DNA of 64,000 nt, taken from NCBI RefSeq assembly GCF_036543075.1, contig NZ_JAZHPF010000001.1:124001-188000 (forward strand), in the 5' to 3' direction. This document shows, piece by piece, positions 12,498 to 26,837 of this stretch. Both the position numbers and the translations under genes were made by a program. A model generated the notes under the pieces. The model was not told where the DNA came from and made no database searches. It saw only the letters and a program-made list of their open reading frames with translations. Within the stretch, counting starts at the first letter, position 1. The number at the start of each line of letters is the position of its first letter. The stretch comes from Deinococcus sp. YIM 134068 (GTDB lineage: Bacteria > Deinococcota > Deinococci > Deinococcales > Deinococcaceae).

Positions 12498-12995
12498 CTA
12501 CCGCGTCCCCCCGTACCCGCCGGAGCACGCCGCGCCGCGTTCGGGAGCGGTCGGCCCCTGCTCGTACTTGTCGAGGAAGGCTTTGAGGCGCTCATCCGTG
12601 GCCTCCTGCACCCGCACCTGCGCGTTCCAGGCGCTCGCCACGACGGGCGTGGGCAGGCCCTCATAGGGGCTGAGGAGGGTATAGGGCCGCCCGTCCACGA
12701 GCGCCTTCAGGGCCGCGATGCCCTCCGCGCCGAGGTCGGGGCGGTAGGTGATCCACACCGCGCCATGTTCGAGGCTGTGGACGGCGTACTCGTTGTAGAG
12801 CGGCTGATCGTAGACGCCGCAGTTCTGCCAGCTCGGGTTGTGGGGGCCGCCCGCCGGAGGGGTCTCGGTATACACGAGCGACCCGGCGCGGTGGTCGCTG
12901 GCCGGGTACTGGAAGGTCTGGAGGCCCTCGATGTCGTCCCCTCCGCAGGCGGCGAGGGTGAGGGGCAGCAGGGCGAGGAGGAGCGTGCGTTTCAT
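12498..12995 (-). CDS. DUF3105 lipoprotein
   Basis: 165 residues. The signal peptide ends in a lipobox (LTLAAC, Cys17), so it is a lipid-anchored exported protein. The body carries the DUF3105 signature [20 protein letters not shown]...[14 protein letters not shown], with conserved His and Cys residues that could bind metal. The family is widespread and uncharacterised. The ATG at 12995 starts exactly at the signal peptide; a longer frame to 13091 is unlikely. Confidence 0.85.
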   Translation of the reverse strand: MKRTLLLALLPLTLAACGGDDIEGLQTFQYPASDHRAGSLVYTETPPAGGPHNPSWQNCGVYDQPLYNEYAVHSLEHGAVWITYRPDLGAEGIAALKALVDGRPYTLLSPYEGLPTPVVASAWNAQVRVQEATDERLKAFLDKYEQGPTAPERGAACSGGYGGTR

Positions 12996-13009
12996 CAAGG
13001 CCCAGGTTA
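12996..13009 (-). promoter_or_regulatory. Possible leaderless-type -10 (TAACCT) for DUF3105
   Basis: TAACCT lies 8 nt before the ATG on the minus strand, slightly further than for other genes. Confidence 0.35.
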
Positions 13010-13066
13010 CGGCGAGATGGTGAAACATACGCCCCATTCGGCACGGTCCGCGTGGAAGGCTGGGGC

Positions 13067-15549
<2,483 letters not shown>

Positions 15550-15560
15550 GGGGCAGTGTA
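15550..15560 (-). promoter_or_regulatory. Leaderless-type -10 (TACACT) for the beta-CASP gene
   Basis: TACACT lies 5 nt before the ATG on the minus strand. Confidence 0.5.
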
Positions 15561-15649
15561 GGGCGGGACCGGGCGAGTGTGCGGCAGGTCACGAAGGTGG
15601 CTGGCTTTACCCCATCTTCAGGAAGTGGGGGACCGGGGGGGCGGGGGTG

Positions 15650-15661
15650 TACGGTCAGGGC
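15650..15661 (+). promoter_or_regulatory. Possible leaderless-type -10 (TACGGT) for USP
   Basis: TACGGT lies 6 nt before the ATG at 15662 and favours that start over the frame from 15422. Confidence 0.4.
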
Positions 15662-16123
15662 ATGACGGTGCCCGCAGGCGGTTCCTTCCAGAAGATTTTG
15701 GTCGGCCTCGACTTCTCGCCCGCGTCCCGGCACGCGCTGGAGGTGGTGCGAGTCCGCTTTCCGGGGGCACAGGTGCGGCTCCTCCACGTCACCGACGCCC
15801 GCGTGACGGCCACGCCCGACCTGATGGGCGGCCTGACCCCGGCGATGCCCGACCCCGGCCTCCTGAACACGCTGGAGGACGCCGACGCGCGGGGGCTGGC
15901 CCGCCTCGTGCGGGAGGGCGAGGAGACCGAGCAGGTCGTCGGCGACCCGGTGACGGGCATCCTGGAGGCGGCGCGGGCGTGGGGAGCGGAGTTGATCGTG
16001 GTGGGCACGCACGCGCAGGGGGCGGTGGAGCATTTCCTGGTGGGCAGCACGGCGGAGAAGATCGTGGCGCGCAGCCCGGTGCCGGTGCTCACGGTGCGGG
16101 GACCGGGGGGAGGTCAGCGATGA
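15662..16123 (+). CDS. Universal stress protein (UspA family)
   Basis: 153 residues, a single Usp domain: [16 protein letters not shown] at the N-terminus and the ATP-loop region [22 protein letters not shown]. The usual G-x2-G-x9-G[ST] motif has Ala in place of the second Gly, so nucleotide binding may be altered. The stop overlaps the ldh start (ATGA), placing it in an operon with lactate dehydrogenase. This suggests a role in fermentative or energy stress (inference). Confidence 0.9.
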   Translation: MTVPAGGSFQKILVGLDFSPASRHALEVVRVRFPGAQVRLLHVTDARVTATPDLMGGLTPAMPDPGLLNTLEDADARGLARLVREGEETEQVVGDPVTGILEAARAWGAELIVVGTHAQGAVEHFLVGSTAEKIVARSPVPVLTVRGPGGGQR

Positions 16124-17031
16124 AAGTCGGAGTGGTGGGAACAGGACTGGTGGGGGCGACGGCGGCCTATGCCCTCACATTGAGGGGATCGTGCGGCGAC
16201 CTCGTGCTCGTGGACAAGGACGAGAAACGCGCGCAGGCCGAGGCGCAGGACATCGCGCACGCCGCGCCCGTGAGCCACGGCACCCGCGTCACGAGCGGCG
16301 GGTATGCGGCCCTGGAGGGCTGCCGGGTCGTCGTGGTCGCCGCCGGGGCCAACCAGCAGCCCGGCGAGAGCCGCCTCGACCTCCTGGACAAGAACGCGGC
16401 CATCTTCCGGGACCTTGTTCCACAGGTAGCAGAGAACGCGCCGGACGCCGTGTTCATCATCGCCACGAACCCGGTGGACGTGCTCACCGACCTCGCCACC
16501 CGCCTCGCGCCGGGGCACGCGGTCCTCGGGTCGGGCACGGTGCTCGACTCCGCCCGCTTCCGGCACCTCATCGCCGCCCACGCGGGAGTAGACGCCACCC
16601 ACGTCCACGGCTACGTCCTCGGCGAGCACGGGGACAGCGAGGTGCTGGCGTGGAGTACGGCCACGGTCGCGGGCCTGCCCGTCGAGAGCTTCCTGCGGGC
16701 GCGCGGGCGTGAGTGGACGGACGAGGTGCGGGCCGACATCGACGCGGGCACCCGTGACGCCGCCGCCGCGATCATCGAGGGCAAGCGGGCGACCTACTAC
16801 GGCATCGGCGCGGCCCTCGCCCGCATCGCCGAGGCCGTCCTGAACGACCGCCGCTCCGTCCTCACCGTCAGCGCCCCGACGCCCGAGTACGGCGTGAGCC
16901 TCAGCCTGCCGCGCATCGTCGGCGCGCGGGGCGTGGAGGACACGCTGATGCCATCCCTGACGCCCGAGGAGGAGCGGGCGCTGGGGGCGAGCGCGGAGGT
17001 GCTGCGGAAGACGGGGGAGCGGCTGGGGTAG
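16120..17031 (+). CDS. ldh: L-lactate dehydrogenase
   Basis: 303 residues, a little shorter than most LDHs. NAD-binding GTGLVGA at 7-13 with Asp32 closing the ribose site. The substrate loop ANQQPGESR has Gln where malate dehydrogenases have Arg, favouring pyruvate/lactate. DSARFR and [14 protein letters not shown] hold the substrate Arg and catalytic His170. It interconverts pyruvate and L-lactate with NAD(H). Translationally coupled to the USP gene. Confidence 0.95.
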   Translation: MKVGVVGTGLVGATAAYALTLRGSCGDLVLVDKDEKRAQAEAQDIAHAAPVSHGTRVTSGGYAALEGCRVVVVAAGANQQPGESRLDLLDKNAAIFRDLVPQVAENAPDAVFIIATNPVDVLTDLATRLAPGHAVLGSGTVLDSARFRHLIAAHAGVDATHVHGYVLGEHGDSEVLAWSTATVAGLPVESFLRARGREWTDEVRADIDAGTRDAAAAIIEGKRATYYGIGAALARIAEAVLNDRRSVLTVSAPTPEYGVSLSLPRIVGARGVEDTLMPSLTPEEERALGASAEVLRKTGERLG

Positions 17032-17042
17032 AGGGACTCTCC

Positions 17043-17426
17043 TCAGAACATCCCGTTTCCGTTCTTCGAGGTCTTCGGGATGGCCTGAAGGGCGTCCCAG
17101 TGTTCCACCACGCGGCCCTCGTCGTCCAGCCGGAAGATGTCGATGCCCGCATACTCGTGGTCGCCCGGCCAGACCTGATGACAGTGGAGAACCACGAAGT
17201 TTCCCTCGGCCAGGACGCGTTTGAAGTCCACCCGTTTATCGGGGTACTCCCGCGCCATCCTCTCGAAGTAGCGGACGAAGCCCTCCTTGCCGTCCTCCAC
17301 ATGCGGGTTGTGTTGGATGTACACGTCCCCGGCGTACCGCTCGATGGCCTCGGCGGGACGGTTCAGATTGAACATCAGGTCGTAGAAGGCGACGACGTTC
17401 TGCTTGTTGCGGGTCAGGGCGTCCAT
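17043..17426 (-). CDS. SnoaL-like/NTF2-fold protein
   Basis: 127 residues, cone-shaped alpha+beta barrel family (SnoaL-like polyketide-cyclase domain). Typical pattern: [32 protein letters not shown], then [33 protein letters not shown] and [17 protein letters not shown]. Members are cytosolic enzymes or ligand-binding proteins of mixed function; substrate unknown. GGAGG upstream of the ATG supports the start. Convergent with ldh. Confidence 0.87.
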   Translation of the reverse strand: MDALTRNKQNVVAFYDLMFNLNRPAEAIERYAGDVYIQHNPHVEDGKEGFVRYFERMAREYPDKRVDFKRVLAEGNFVVLHCHQVWPGDHEYAGIDIFRLDDEGRVVEHWDALQAIPKTSKNGNGMF

Positions 17427-17506
17427 GACTGGGGACCTCCGGGCGGACGATTTCAGGGTTCCGTACCCGTCCTCCCCAACTGTAGCCCCACCGAAAACCC
17501 CCCGGC

Positions 17507-18589
17507 TCAGGGCGCAGGGGGATTTGGAGGAGTGGGGGGCGTTTCGGGAGGAGGCGTGGGCGTCGTTCCCGGCGGCGCAGTGGGCGATGCGGGCGTCGTG
17601 GTCGGCGTCTCCCCCTCTGCCGCCTCCCCGTCCTGAAACTCGCCCGTGATCGTGCCGCCCTCGCCCGCGCGGGCCACCACCTCGTTGCGGTCGAGGTCGT
17701 ACAGCAGCTCCTGGGCGCGCAGCACGTCGCGGCCCTGCACGCTCTCGGCGGGCTGCTCGGGCGTGCCGATGAGGCGGGCGGTATTCGCCGCGTCGTCGTA
17801 TTCCACGCGGGCCGCCTTGCTCACGCGTCCGCCCTGGCTGTTGAGGACCACGTTGCCCACCAGCGTCGTCTGCTCGGCGTCCACATCCACCTCGATGCGC
17901 TCGCTCTGGCCCGTCAGGGGGCCGTCATCGCTCGGGCGGGTGAAGCCGATGGGGCCGTCGATGCGGGCGATGCCGTCCACCTCGTCATACACGAGCTTCT
18001 GGCCCTTCAGCTCCGTCTTGCCCTGGGTGACGAGCACCGTGTCGGGGGCGGGCTTGGGGGTCGCCTCCACGGCGCAGCGGCTCAGGCGGTCGGTCTTGCC
18101 GGGGGGCACCTCGTCGAGGAAACGGGCGGCCCCGGCGCTCGCCTCCACCCGCCCGTCGCCGCCCTCGCCCTCCTCCCCCTGCCGCTGGGTGACGAGGGCC
18201 AGCGGCACCCGGATCACGTTCTTGTCGATGGTGATGCGGACGCCGCCCGCCCCCGACTCGCTGAAGACGGCGAGGCTTGGGGCGTCCTGGGGTTCGTCGT
18301 CCTGCGGGCTACAGATCGTGAAGATGCCCGTCTCGTCGCTGCTGCCCGTCCGCACGATGCGGATGCGCCGCTCCTCGCCGTCGTCGCCCTCGCGCACGAG
18401 TTCAAGGCTGGCGTTCTCGGCCTCGGCGGGGGGGGAAGTCTCGGTTGGCGTCGGTGTCGGGGCCGGGTTCTCCTGGGCGGGTGGGGTTGGAGTAGACGTG
18501 GGCGGCGCTCCCGTCTCCTGCGCCAGCACCCACGCGGGCAGGGCGGCCCCCAGGGTGAGGGCCAGCGTCAGGGTGAGGAGTCGCCGCAC
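17507..18589 (-). CDS. OstA/LptA-like exported protein with Pro/Thr-rich linkers
   Basis: 360 residues from a GTG. A signal peptide is followed by a Pro/Thr-rich linker (about 25-55), a beta-rich region, and OstA-type repeats ([63 protein letters not shown]). A second Pro/Thr-rich tail ends the protein. In LPS bacteria this fold forms the periplasmic bridge to the outer membrane. It lies 12 bp downstream of the LptA-like gene in a three-gene unit. Confidence 0.8.
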   Translation of the reverse strand: MRRLLTLTLALTLGAALPAWVLAQETGAPPTSTPTPPAQENPAPTPTPTETSPPAEAENASLELVREGDDGEERRIRIVRTGSSDETGIFTICSPQDDEPQDAPSLAVFSESGAGGVRITIDKNVIRVPLALVTQRQGEEGEGGDGRVEASAGAARFLDEVPPGKTDRLSRCAVEATPKPAPDTVLVTQGKTELKGQKLVYDEVDGIARIDGPIGFTRPSDDGPLTGQSERIEVDVDAEQTTLVGNVVLNSQGGRVSKAARVEYDDAANTARLIGTPEQPAESVQGRDVLRAQELLYDLDRNEVVARAGEGGTITGEFQDGEAAEGETPTTTPASPTAPPGTTPTPPPETPPTPPNPPAP

Positions 18590-18601
18590 GCCCGCCCCGG
18601 C

Positions 18602-19485
<884 letters not shown>

Positions 19486-19489
<4 letters not shown>

Positions 19490-20121
19490 GAGGGTTCTCC
19501 TGTTGGGGTGGGGCCGCCAAACGGCACACGCTTGCCGTTCTCGCAGACCTCGGTCGCGTCGGGGTTCCAGCCGAGGGTGGAGTCCTCGCCGCTGTCCTCG
19601 ACCTGGAAGCCGAAGCTCATCCGCATCCGGGTCACACGTCCGGTCAGCGAGGGGGAATCCACGACCGCGACGGGGGCGCTGAAGCCCGACCCCTGCTCCA
19701 CGCGGACGGGCTGCTCCGGCGTGCCGGTGAGGTTGATGCGCGCACACTGCTGCACGAGCGTGATTTCGGCCTGACGGGTCAGCATGTTGTCCTGCCCGTC
19801 GATGGTGAGGTCGGGGGCGGCGAGCATGGCGTCGAGGGTGAACTCGCCCGTCGGCTGCCCGTCGGGGCCGCGCTCCCGCAGCCAGCGCCCGCCGTCCGAC
19901 AGGCCCGCGAGCCGCGTCTCGCCCTTCAGGGGGTCGCTCGTCACGTCCGAGGCCCGGAAACGCCACACCGCGCCCTCGTCGCGCGCCGGGTAGAGGGTCA
20001 GGGCCACTCCCTGGAGGCGGGCACCCGTGCCCGTGTCGCTCTCTTCCCCGGTGGGCAAAAATGCGAACACGAGCGCGAACACGCCCAGAAAGGCCAATCC
20101 GTACAGCCCCGCCTTCAACAC
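19486..20121 (-). CDS. LptC-like membrane-anchored protein
   Basis: 211 residues. One N-terminal membrane helix ([17 protein letters not shown]) is followed by an exported beta-jellyroll domain with [27 protein letters not shown] and [20 protein letters not shown]. This matches the layout of LptC, an inner-membrane anchor that hands lipid to LptA. First gene of the trio, with a -10 TAGATT 6 nt before the GTG. LptB/F/G/D are not in the window. Confidence 0.8.
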
Positions 20122-20133
20122 GGGGGCAATCTA
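20122..20133 (-). promoter_or_regulatory. Leaderless-type -10 (TAGATT) for the Lpt-like trio
   Basis: TAGATT lies 6 nt before the GTG at 20121 on the minus strand. Confidence 0.5.
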
Positions 20134-20256
20134 GCGCGGGGGTCCGGTGAGAGTGATGGGCAGCGCCTGACGCGGGTGAGGAACGGCGGGGGAGGTCGGA
20201 GGGGGTGCCGTGCGCGGGAAAGGAACGCCACCGCGCACCGCGTCCCGCCACCCGCG

Positions 20257-20269
20257 TACCCTCTTCCCC
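20257..20269 (+). promoter_or_regulatory. Leaderless-type -10 (TACCCT) for the TatD gene
   Basis: TACCCT lies 7 nt before the ATG at 20270; the frame opening at 20210 is longer but lacks support. Confidence 0.45.
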
Positions 20270-21034
20270 ATGATCGACACCCACTGCCACCTCGACTACA
20301 TGGGCGACCCGGCCTCCGCGCGGGGCGAACTCGGCCTGACGGGGATGGTGTGCATCGGCGCGAGCGTGGAGCATGCCCGCAACGCCGTCGCCCTCGCCGA
20401 ACGCTTCCCCGACGTGTGGGCGACCGTGGGCCTGCACCCCACCGACACGGACGAGGACGGCCCGGAGGCGCGGGCGGTCCTGGAGCGTCTCGCCACCCAC
20501 CCCCGCGTCATCGGCATCGGGGAGAGCGGGCTGGACGACTACTGGGACGACACGAAACGGGCGGCGCAGGTCGCGGCCTTCGAGTGGCAACTCGACCTCG
20601 CGCGGCGGACGGGCAAGCCCCTCGTCATCCACGTGCGGGACAAGCTAGGGCAGGACCGGGCACAGCGCGGCGTCGTGGATGTGCTCGCCGCGTGGCCGGA
20701 TCAACCCGTCATCCTCCACTGCTTCAGCGGCCACGCGGGGCTGCTCGCGTGTGGGCTAGAGCGGGGAGCTTACTTCGGCTTCGCGGGCAACACGACCTAT
20801 AAGAACGCGCGCGAGATTCAGGACGCCGCCCGCACCGTCCCTCTGGACCGCCTGCTCGTGGAGACGGACGCGCCCTTCCTCGCCCCCGTGCCGAAGCGGG
20901 GCAAACCCAACCGGCCCGGCTACGTGCGCCACACGTTGGAGTTCATCGCGGAATTGCGGGCGACGACGGCTGAGGAGTTAGAGGCGGTCACGGACGCGAA
21001 CGCCCGCCGCGTCTACGGCCTTCCCACACCCTAA
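20270..21034 (+). CDS. TatD-family metal-dependent hydrolase/DNase
   Basis: 254 residues starting directly with the metal motif [41 protein letters not shown] and [11 protein letters not shown] are the TatD signatures. Members are Mg-dependent 3'-5' exonucleases acting on DNA, with suggested roles in repair and DNA turnover. Expected cytoplasmic. Monocistronic. Confidence 0.93.
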   Translation: MIDTHCHLDYMGDPASARGELGLTGMVCIGASVEHARNAVALAERFPDVWATVGLHPTDTDEDGPEARAVLERLATHPRVIGIGESGLDDYWDDTKRAAQVAAFEWQLDLARRTGKPLVIHVRDKLGQDRAQRGVVDVLAAWPDQPVILHCFSGHAGLLACGLERGAYFGFAGNTTYKNAREIQDAARTVPLDRLLVETDAPFLAPVPKRGKPNRPGYVRHTLEFIAELRATTAEELEAVTDANARRVYGLPTP

Positions 21035-21082
21035 ACTCCAGGCGAACACCTCCAACCTCAACCCGTGCAGAGGGCCGAACCC

Positions 21083-21124
21083 ACTCACCACGGACCACTG
21101 ACCACGGACCACTCACCACTGACC
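21083..21124. repeat. Heptamer array (ACNNACC)
   Basis: Six exact 7-nt units: ACTCACC, ACGGACC, ACTGACC, ACGGACC, ACTCACC, ACTGACC. Ends 9 bp before the acyl-CoA dehydrogenase ATG, so it lies in the 5' untranslated or promoter region of that gene. Confidence 0.85.
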
Positions 21125-21133
21125 GGAGTCCCC

Positions 21134-22294
21134 ATGATTGACGAATTCGCCGTCCAAGACCTCCTGCCTACCGACGAGAGACTGATCCGCGAGAGCGTGC
21201 GCGCCTACTGCGAGGCCGAACTCATGCCGCATGTCGGCGAGTGGTGGGACCACGCCGAGTTGCCCGTGCGCGACGTGATGCGCGGCTTCGGCCAGATGGG
21301 ACTGCTCGGCCCGACCACGCCCGAGGAATACGGCGGCTCCGGCGTGTCCTACAGCGCCTACGGGGCGATGATGTACGAGCTGGAGCGGGTGGACAGCGGC
21401 CTGCGGAGCGCGGCGAGCGTGCAGGGCAGCCTCGTGATGTACCCCATCTTCACCTACGGCTCGGAGGAGCAGAAGCGCAAGTACCTCCCCGGCCTCGCCT
21501 CCGGTGAGCTGATCGGCTGCTTCGGCCTCACCGAACCCGACGGCGGCTCGGACCCCGGCGCGATGCGGACCCGCGCCCGCCGCGACGGGGACGAGTACGT
21601 CCTCAGCGGCAACAAGATGTGGATCACCAACTCGCCCGCCGCCGACCTCGCCGTGGTGTGGGCGAAGGACGAGGAAGGTGTGGTGCGCGGCTTCATCGTG
21701 CCGACGGACGCACCGGGCTTCAAAGCGCCCGCGCTGCACCGCAAGATGAGCCTGCGCGCCTCGGTGACGGGCGAGATCGTGCTGGAGGACTGCCGCATTC
21801 CCGCCGAGAATCTATTGCCCGGCTCGAACGGGTTGAGGTCGCCCCTCTCCTGCCTGACCTCCGCCCGCTTCGGCATCGCGTGGGGGGCGATGGGGGCGCT
21901 GGAGGCGGTTCTCCAGACGGCGCTGGACTACACGGGCAGCCGCACCACCTTCGGCAAGCCCATCGCGGGACGCCAGCTCGTGCAGGACAAGCTGGTGAGG
22001 ATGGCGACGGACCACACGACGGGCCTTCTTCTCGCGTGGAGGCTGGGGCAACTGCGCGACGCGGGGCGCATGAACTTCGCGCAGGTCTCGATGGCGAAGC
22101 GCAACAACGTGCGGGTGGCGTTGCAGGGAGCACGCCTCGCCCGCGAGCTGCTGGGCGGCAACGGCATCACCACCGAGTACCCGATCATCCGCCACATGCT
22201 CAACCTGGAGACGGTGGACACCTACGAGGGCACCCACGACATTCACACGTTGATCGTCGGACGGCACCTGACGGGGGTGGGGGCTCTGGAGTGA
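21134..22294 (+). CDS. Acyl-CoA dehydrogenase, glutaryl-CoA dehydrogenase-like
   Basis: 386 residues. SVQGSLVMYPIFTYGSEEQK, GCFGLTEPDGGSDPGAM and KMWITNSPAADLAVVWAK are FAD- and substrate-binding segments. The catalytic base is Glu365 in TYEGTHDIHTL. The SVQGSLVMYPI and YEGTHDIH combination is closest to glutaryl-CoA dehydrogenases, which oxidise and decarboxylate glutaryl-CoA to crotonyl-CoA in lysine/tryptophan breakdown. The subfamily call is by motif memory. GGAG lies 5 nt before the start. The stop overlaps the next gene (GTGA). Confidence 0.9.
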   Translation: MIDEFAVQDLLPTDERLIRESVRAYCEAELMPHVGEWWDHAELPVRDVMRGFGQMGLLGPTTPEEYGGSGVSYSAYGAMMYELERVDSGLRSAASVQGSLVMYPIFTYGSEEQKRKYLPGLASGELIGCFGLTEPDGGSDPGAMRTRARRDGDEYVLSGNKMWITNSPAADLAVVWAKDEEGVVRGFIVPTDAPGFKAPALHRKMSLRASVTGEIVLEDCRIPAENLLPGSNGLRSPLSCLTSARFGIAWGAMGALEAVLQTALDYTGSRTTFGKPIAGRQLVQDKLVRMATDHTTGLLLAWRLGQLRDAGRMNFAQVSMAKRNNVRVALQGARLARELLGGNGITTEYPIIRHMLNLETVDTYEGTHDIHTLIVGRHLTGVGALE

Positions 22295-22725
22295 GTGGGG
22301 GAAAGCCACACGTCTTCCTCGCCCCGGACGGGACGCGCGAGCCTTACGTGTTCGTCATCGTGGAAGCACCAACAGGCGTAACTTACGGTGAGCAGTGTGC
22401 GGGATACGCCAACGATCAGCGTCAGCTCGAAGGCTTTCTAATTCCGACTTTCGCCAATGCTGAGCCACTTGTTAACTTCTTCGGTCGGTTCCAAGGTTCG
22501 CCGCCCGGCAATCTGGAGGAGTGGAAGGCGCGTGATGTGGAGGAGTTGGCCGAATTGGTCGTAGGGCTAAGAATATGGCGCACGTACTCCAACGAGGACG
22601 AACGGAACGACGAACCACACTTTCTAAAACTGGACCGTGACCGTTTGGCGGAGTCTACGGAAGCATGGGTGCGGGTTCTCACGCCTTATGGGCCGGGCGT
22701 GCTGGTCTTCCCAAACAGCGATTAA
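22291..22725 (+). CDS. Hypothetical protein, possibly DUF6210
   Basis: 144 residues from a GTG overlapping the dehydrogenase stop. YVFVIVEAPTGVTYGEQCAGYANDQRQLEGFLIP resembles, from memory, the DUF6210 family, which has no known function. Base composition is clearly lower in G+C than the neighbours, so the gene has probably arrived separately even though it is translationally coupled to the dehydrogenase. Soluble, no signal or membrane segment. Confidence 0.65.
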   Translation: MSGGKPHVFLAPDGTREPYVFVIVEAPTGVTYGEQCAGYANDQRQLEGFLIPTFANAEPLVNFFGRFQGSPPGNLEEWKARDVEELAELVVGLRIWRTYSNEDERNDEPHFLKLDRDRLAESTEAWVRVLTPYGPGVLVFPNSD

Positions 22726-22767
22726 ACCTCACCACCCCTACCGCTCGAAGGAGTACGCCCCCTCACC

Positions 22768-22959
22768 TCACGTCAATAGCGCGATCTGCTGCGGATTGGC
22801 CCGCAGGACGGCCCGGCCCCGCGTGTACAGTTCGCTGATGGCCTGCGGCCCGAAGATGCGCGTGAGGCGGGTGCTCGTCAGCTCCACCGTGCGGCCCGCG
22901 AAGCGCAGGCGGACGAGGTTGATGGTGCCGGGGACCCAGGTGCACGACAGTTCCTGCAT
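22768..22959 (-). CDS. Small hypothetical protein (63 aa)
   Basis: 63 residues from an ATG preceded by an excellent Shine-Dalgarno sequence (CTGGAGGAGAACACC). The sequence FAGRTVELTSTRLTRIFGPQAISELYTRGRAVL is compact and could be a small alpha/beta domain. A longer frame to 23070 adds unlikely residues. Family not recognised. Confidence 0.6.
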   Translation of the reverse strand: MQELSCTWVPGTINLVRLRFAGRTVELTSTRLTRIFGPQAISELYTRGRAVLRANPQQIALLT

Positions 22960-23164
22960 GGTGTTCTCCTCCAGAGGCCGGGGCGGCCAGGACCAGGCGA
23001 GACGCGACAGGAACCGCACGGTGGGTCCCGGTCGGTGCGAAGCGTGATGGGTGAAGCGCGGTGCCCTCATCTTAAGTCAGCTTCGTCAGGAAACGTGGGA
23101 GCTTTCTCACCTCTCCCAGACCGAATCTTCGCCTGAGCGTGCGCCCCCGTGCTTGACTGCGCCC

Positions 23165-25114
<1,950 letters not shown>

Positions 25115-25140
25115 AGGAAGTGGTCGCCGGGCGGCTCGGG

Positions 25141-25285
25141 CCGTTCATCCCCTCCCGGCCTTCCCCCCAAGATGCTGGATATAAATTGCGGGCTGGCTGA
25201 GAGAAGCGTTTTCAGCGTCTGGAAAGAGGACAGGCGGTGCTCGTCACCCTCCTCCCCCACAAGGAGGGAGAAAAGACCGCCTCCA
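25141..25285 (+). repeat. Diverged MITE-like element with type A/B palindromes
   Basis: Starts with a type A-like TTCATCCCCTCCCGGCC and continues with GGATATAAATTGCGGGC...GAAGCGTTTTCAGCGTC, which aligns loosely with the body of the 44054-44225 element. It ends in a CCTCCTCCCCCACAAGGAGGG palindrome. No coding capacity. Confidence 0.55.
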
Positions 25286-25338
25286 TTGCTCTTCCACCCT
25301 TCGCCCCTCCAAAAAGAGAAGGCCGGGCAACCCGCACC

Positions 25339-25374
25339 CGACCCCTCGACCCCTCGACCTCTAGACCCCTAAAC
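25339..25374. repeat. Octamer array (CGACCCCT)
   Basis: CGACCCCT, CGACCCCT, CGACCTCT, AGACCCCT, AAAC in strict 8-nt period, just beyond the stop of the RGG protein gene. Confidence 0.75.
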
Positions 25375-25383
25375 AGCCAGGCC

Positions 25384-26286
25384 TCACTCCTCGTTGCGCC
25401 GATTCCCCCAGCCCCGGTCCGTGCGGGCGCGCGGACGGAAGCCCTCGCCCTGGCCGCCGCCCTCCCCACCCTGCGGACGGGACTCGCGGTCGCCCCCGCC
25501 CTGGAAGCCGCCACGGTCCTCGCGCGGACGGAAGCCGCCACCCTGACCCTGAGCGCCCCGGTCGTCACGGGGGCGGAAGTTGCCCCGGTCGCCGCCACCC
25601 TGATAGCCGCCACGGTCGCCGCCCTGGAAGCCACCCCGGTCCTCACGCGGACGGAAGCCGCCACCCTGACCCTGAGCGCCCCGGTCGTCACGGGGGCGGA
25701 AGTTGCCCCGGTCGCCACCCTGATAGCCGCCACGGTCGCCGCCCTGGAAGCCACCCCGGTCCTCACGCGGACGGAAGCCGCCACCCTGCCCACCCCGGTC
25801 GTCACGGGGGCGGAAGTTGCCCCGGTCGCCGCCACCCTGGTAGCCGCCACGGTCGCCACCCTGGAAGCCACCCCGGTCCTCACGCGGACGGAAGCCGCCG
25901 CCCTGGGTGCCCCGGTCCTCGCGGGGCTTGAAGCCGCTCGCCTGGGTGCCCTGGCTCTCGCGCAGTTCGCGCATCTCGCGGCGCAAACCACGGATTTCCT
26001 TGCTCTGGGCCTCCAGCATCTCCTTCATCTCACCGAGGAGGGCCAGGAGATCGTCGGCGTCGATGTACTCGTCCTCGCCCTCTTCGCCTTCAGCGTCCTC
26101 GTCCTCACCCTCGCCCACATTGCCGCTGTCCATTGCGGCGGCGAGGCCCTCCTGCTCGGCCTCCTCAGCGTCCAGCACGGGGTCCTCGTCGGGTTCGCCC
26201 TGGAGCTGGGGCAGCACGTCGCGCAGCTCCTCCGGGGTCTCGTGCAGGTCGCCCCGTGGGTCAAGCTCGTTGGTGTCGTTGGTCAT
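25384..26286 (-). CDS. RGG-repeat disordered protein with acidic coiled-coil head
   Basis: 300 residues. Residues 1-77 are strongly acidic (EGEDEDAEGEEGEDEY). Residues 78-111 form an amphipathic helix likely to be a coiled coil (DLLALLGEMKEMLEAQSKEI). Residues 118-300 are Gly/Arg/Asp-rich with about three and a half tandem units of about 39-41 residues (GGGFRPREDRGGFQGG then DRGGYQGG, DRGNFRPRDDRG). There are no hydrophobic core segments, so this half is intrinsically disordered. RGG and RG/aromatic repeats bind RNA and drive condensates in other proteins; that role here is inference. AAAGGA upstream supports the ATG. I do not recognise a named family. Confidence 0.85.
   Translation of the reverse strand: MTNDTNELDPRGDLHETPEELRDVLPQLQGEPDEDPVLDAEEAEQEGLAAAMDSGNVGEGEDEDAEGEEGEDEYIDADDLLALLGEMKEMLEAQSKEIRGLRREMRELRESQGTQASGFKPREDRGTQGGGFRPREDRGGFQGGDRGGYQGGGDRGNFRPRDDRGGQGGGFRPREDRGGFQGGDRGGYQGGDRGNFRPRDDRGAQGQGGGFRPREDRGGFQGGDRGGYQGGGDRGNFRPRDDRGAQGQGGGFRPREDRGGFQGGGDRESRPQGGEGGGQGEGFRPRARTDRGWGNRRNEE
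25483..25902 (-). repeat. Coding tandem repeat, unit about 117-120 bp
   Basis: DNA of residues 129-268 of the RGG protein. Units differ by in-frame 3-9 bp changes (GGDRGGYQGGDRG versus GGDRGGYQGGGDRG; DDRGGQ versus DDRGAQGQ), as expected from slippage or unequal recombination that keeps frame. Confidence 0.85.
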
Positions 26287-26348
26287 GGTGATCCTTTCTC
26301 CGCGCGCTCGCGCAGACGTACCCCGGAGTCTACCACCGGGGGGCGGTT

Positions 26349-26376
26349 AGCCGTCGGCGTTCAGCCGCCAGCGCGA
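26349..26376. repeat. Short heptamer array (AGCCGTC family)
   Basis: AGCCGTC, GGCGTTC, AGCCGCC, AGCGCGA; the reverse complement belongs to the GCTGANN/GCTGGNN family. Confidence 0.55.
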
Positions 26377-26436
26377 CCGCAGAGGCGGAGGGCAACCCCT
26401 CAGTCAGCTTCGCTGGGGGGAGCCTGTTCTGCTTCT

Positions 26437-26482
26437 GCCTCCCTTTTAGGGGGAGGTGCCCCGCAGGGGCGGAGGGGTCGCC
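26437..26482. repeat. GC-rich palindromic repeat, separate type
   Basis: CCTCCCTTTTAGGGGGAGG followed by GCCCCGCAGGGGC, two back-to-back short hairpins distinct from types A and B, just downstream of the next minus-strand gene. Confidence 0.6.
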
Positions 26483-26527
26483 CGTCGGCCAGTGAAACAG
26501 GGGAACGGCGTTCGCCAGACGACGCAC

Positions 26528-26803
26528 CTACCGCCGGAAGATCGCCAGCAGCGCGGAGGCGGGCAGCCGCATGAGCGCCCCCGCCGCGAGGCCCCCCAGC
26601 ACGGCAAGGAGGACGTGCAGCGACGCGGCGAGCCACAGGGCGACGAAGACGAAGGTGCCCGCACTTCCCGCGAGGATCAGGGCGATGGCGGCGGGCGTTG
26701 TCCTCGGGACGCCACGATTCGAGGTCCATGCGGCGAGGATGATACGCAGGCTCCAGGTGGATGCCCGGTTTCCGCCAAGCCCGAGTTTGGAAGCCCCGGT
26801 CAT
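26528..26803 (-). CDS. Small membrane protein (91 aa)
   Basis: 91 residues from the ATG at 26803, with two predicted membrane helices (AAIALILAGSAGTFVFVALWLAA and LHVLLAVLGGLAAGALM). No family recognised. It is divergent from the binding-protein gene 35 bp away. The start is uncertain; the frame is open to 26920 but that would overlap the divergent gene. Confidence 0.5.
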   Translation of the reverse strand: MTGASKLGLGGNRASTWSLRIILAAWTSNRGVPRTTPAAIALILAGSAGTFVFVALWLAASLHVLLAVLGGLAAGALMRLPASALLAIFRR

Positions 26804-26824
26804 GGTCGTGCGGCGTGACCCTCC

Positions 26825-26837
26825 TATACTCGCCCCC
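26825..26837 (+). promoter_or_regulatory. Leaderless-type -10 (TATACT) for the 26838 gene
   Basis: TATACT lies 7 nt before the ATG; near-consensus hexamer. Confidence 0.55.

Noticed and set aside
25483..25902. CRISPR-like regular repeats
   Set aside because: The regular repeats are codons of the RGG protein; the units are about 117-120 bp, there are no spacers and no cas genes.
25237..26574. A 445-residue plus-strand frame rich in Ala/Thr/Val opposite the RGG gene
   Set aside because: It is a shadow of the tandem repeat on the minus strand; it has no start signal and extends into repeats and neighbouring genes.
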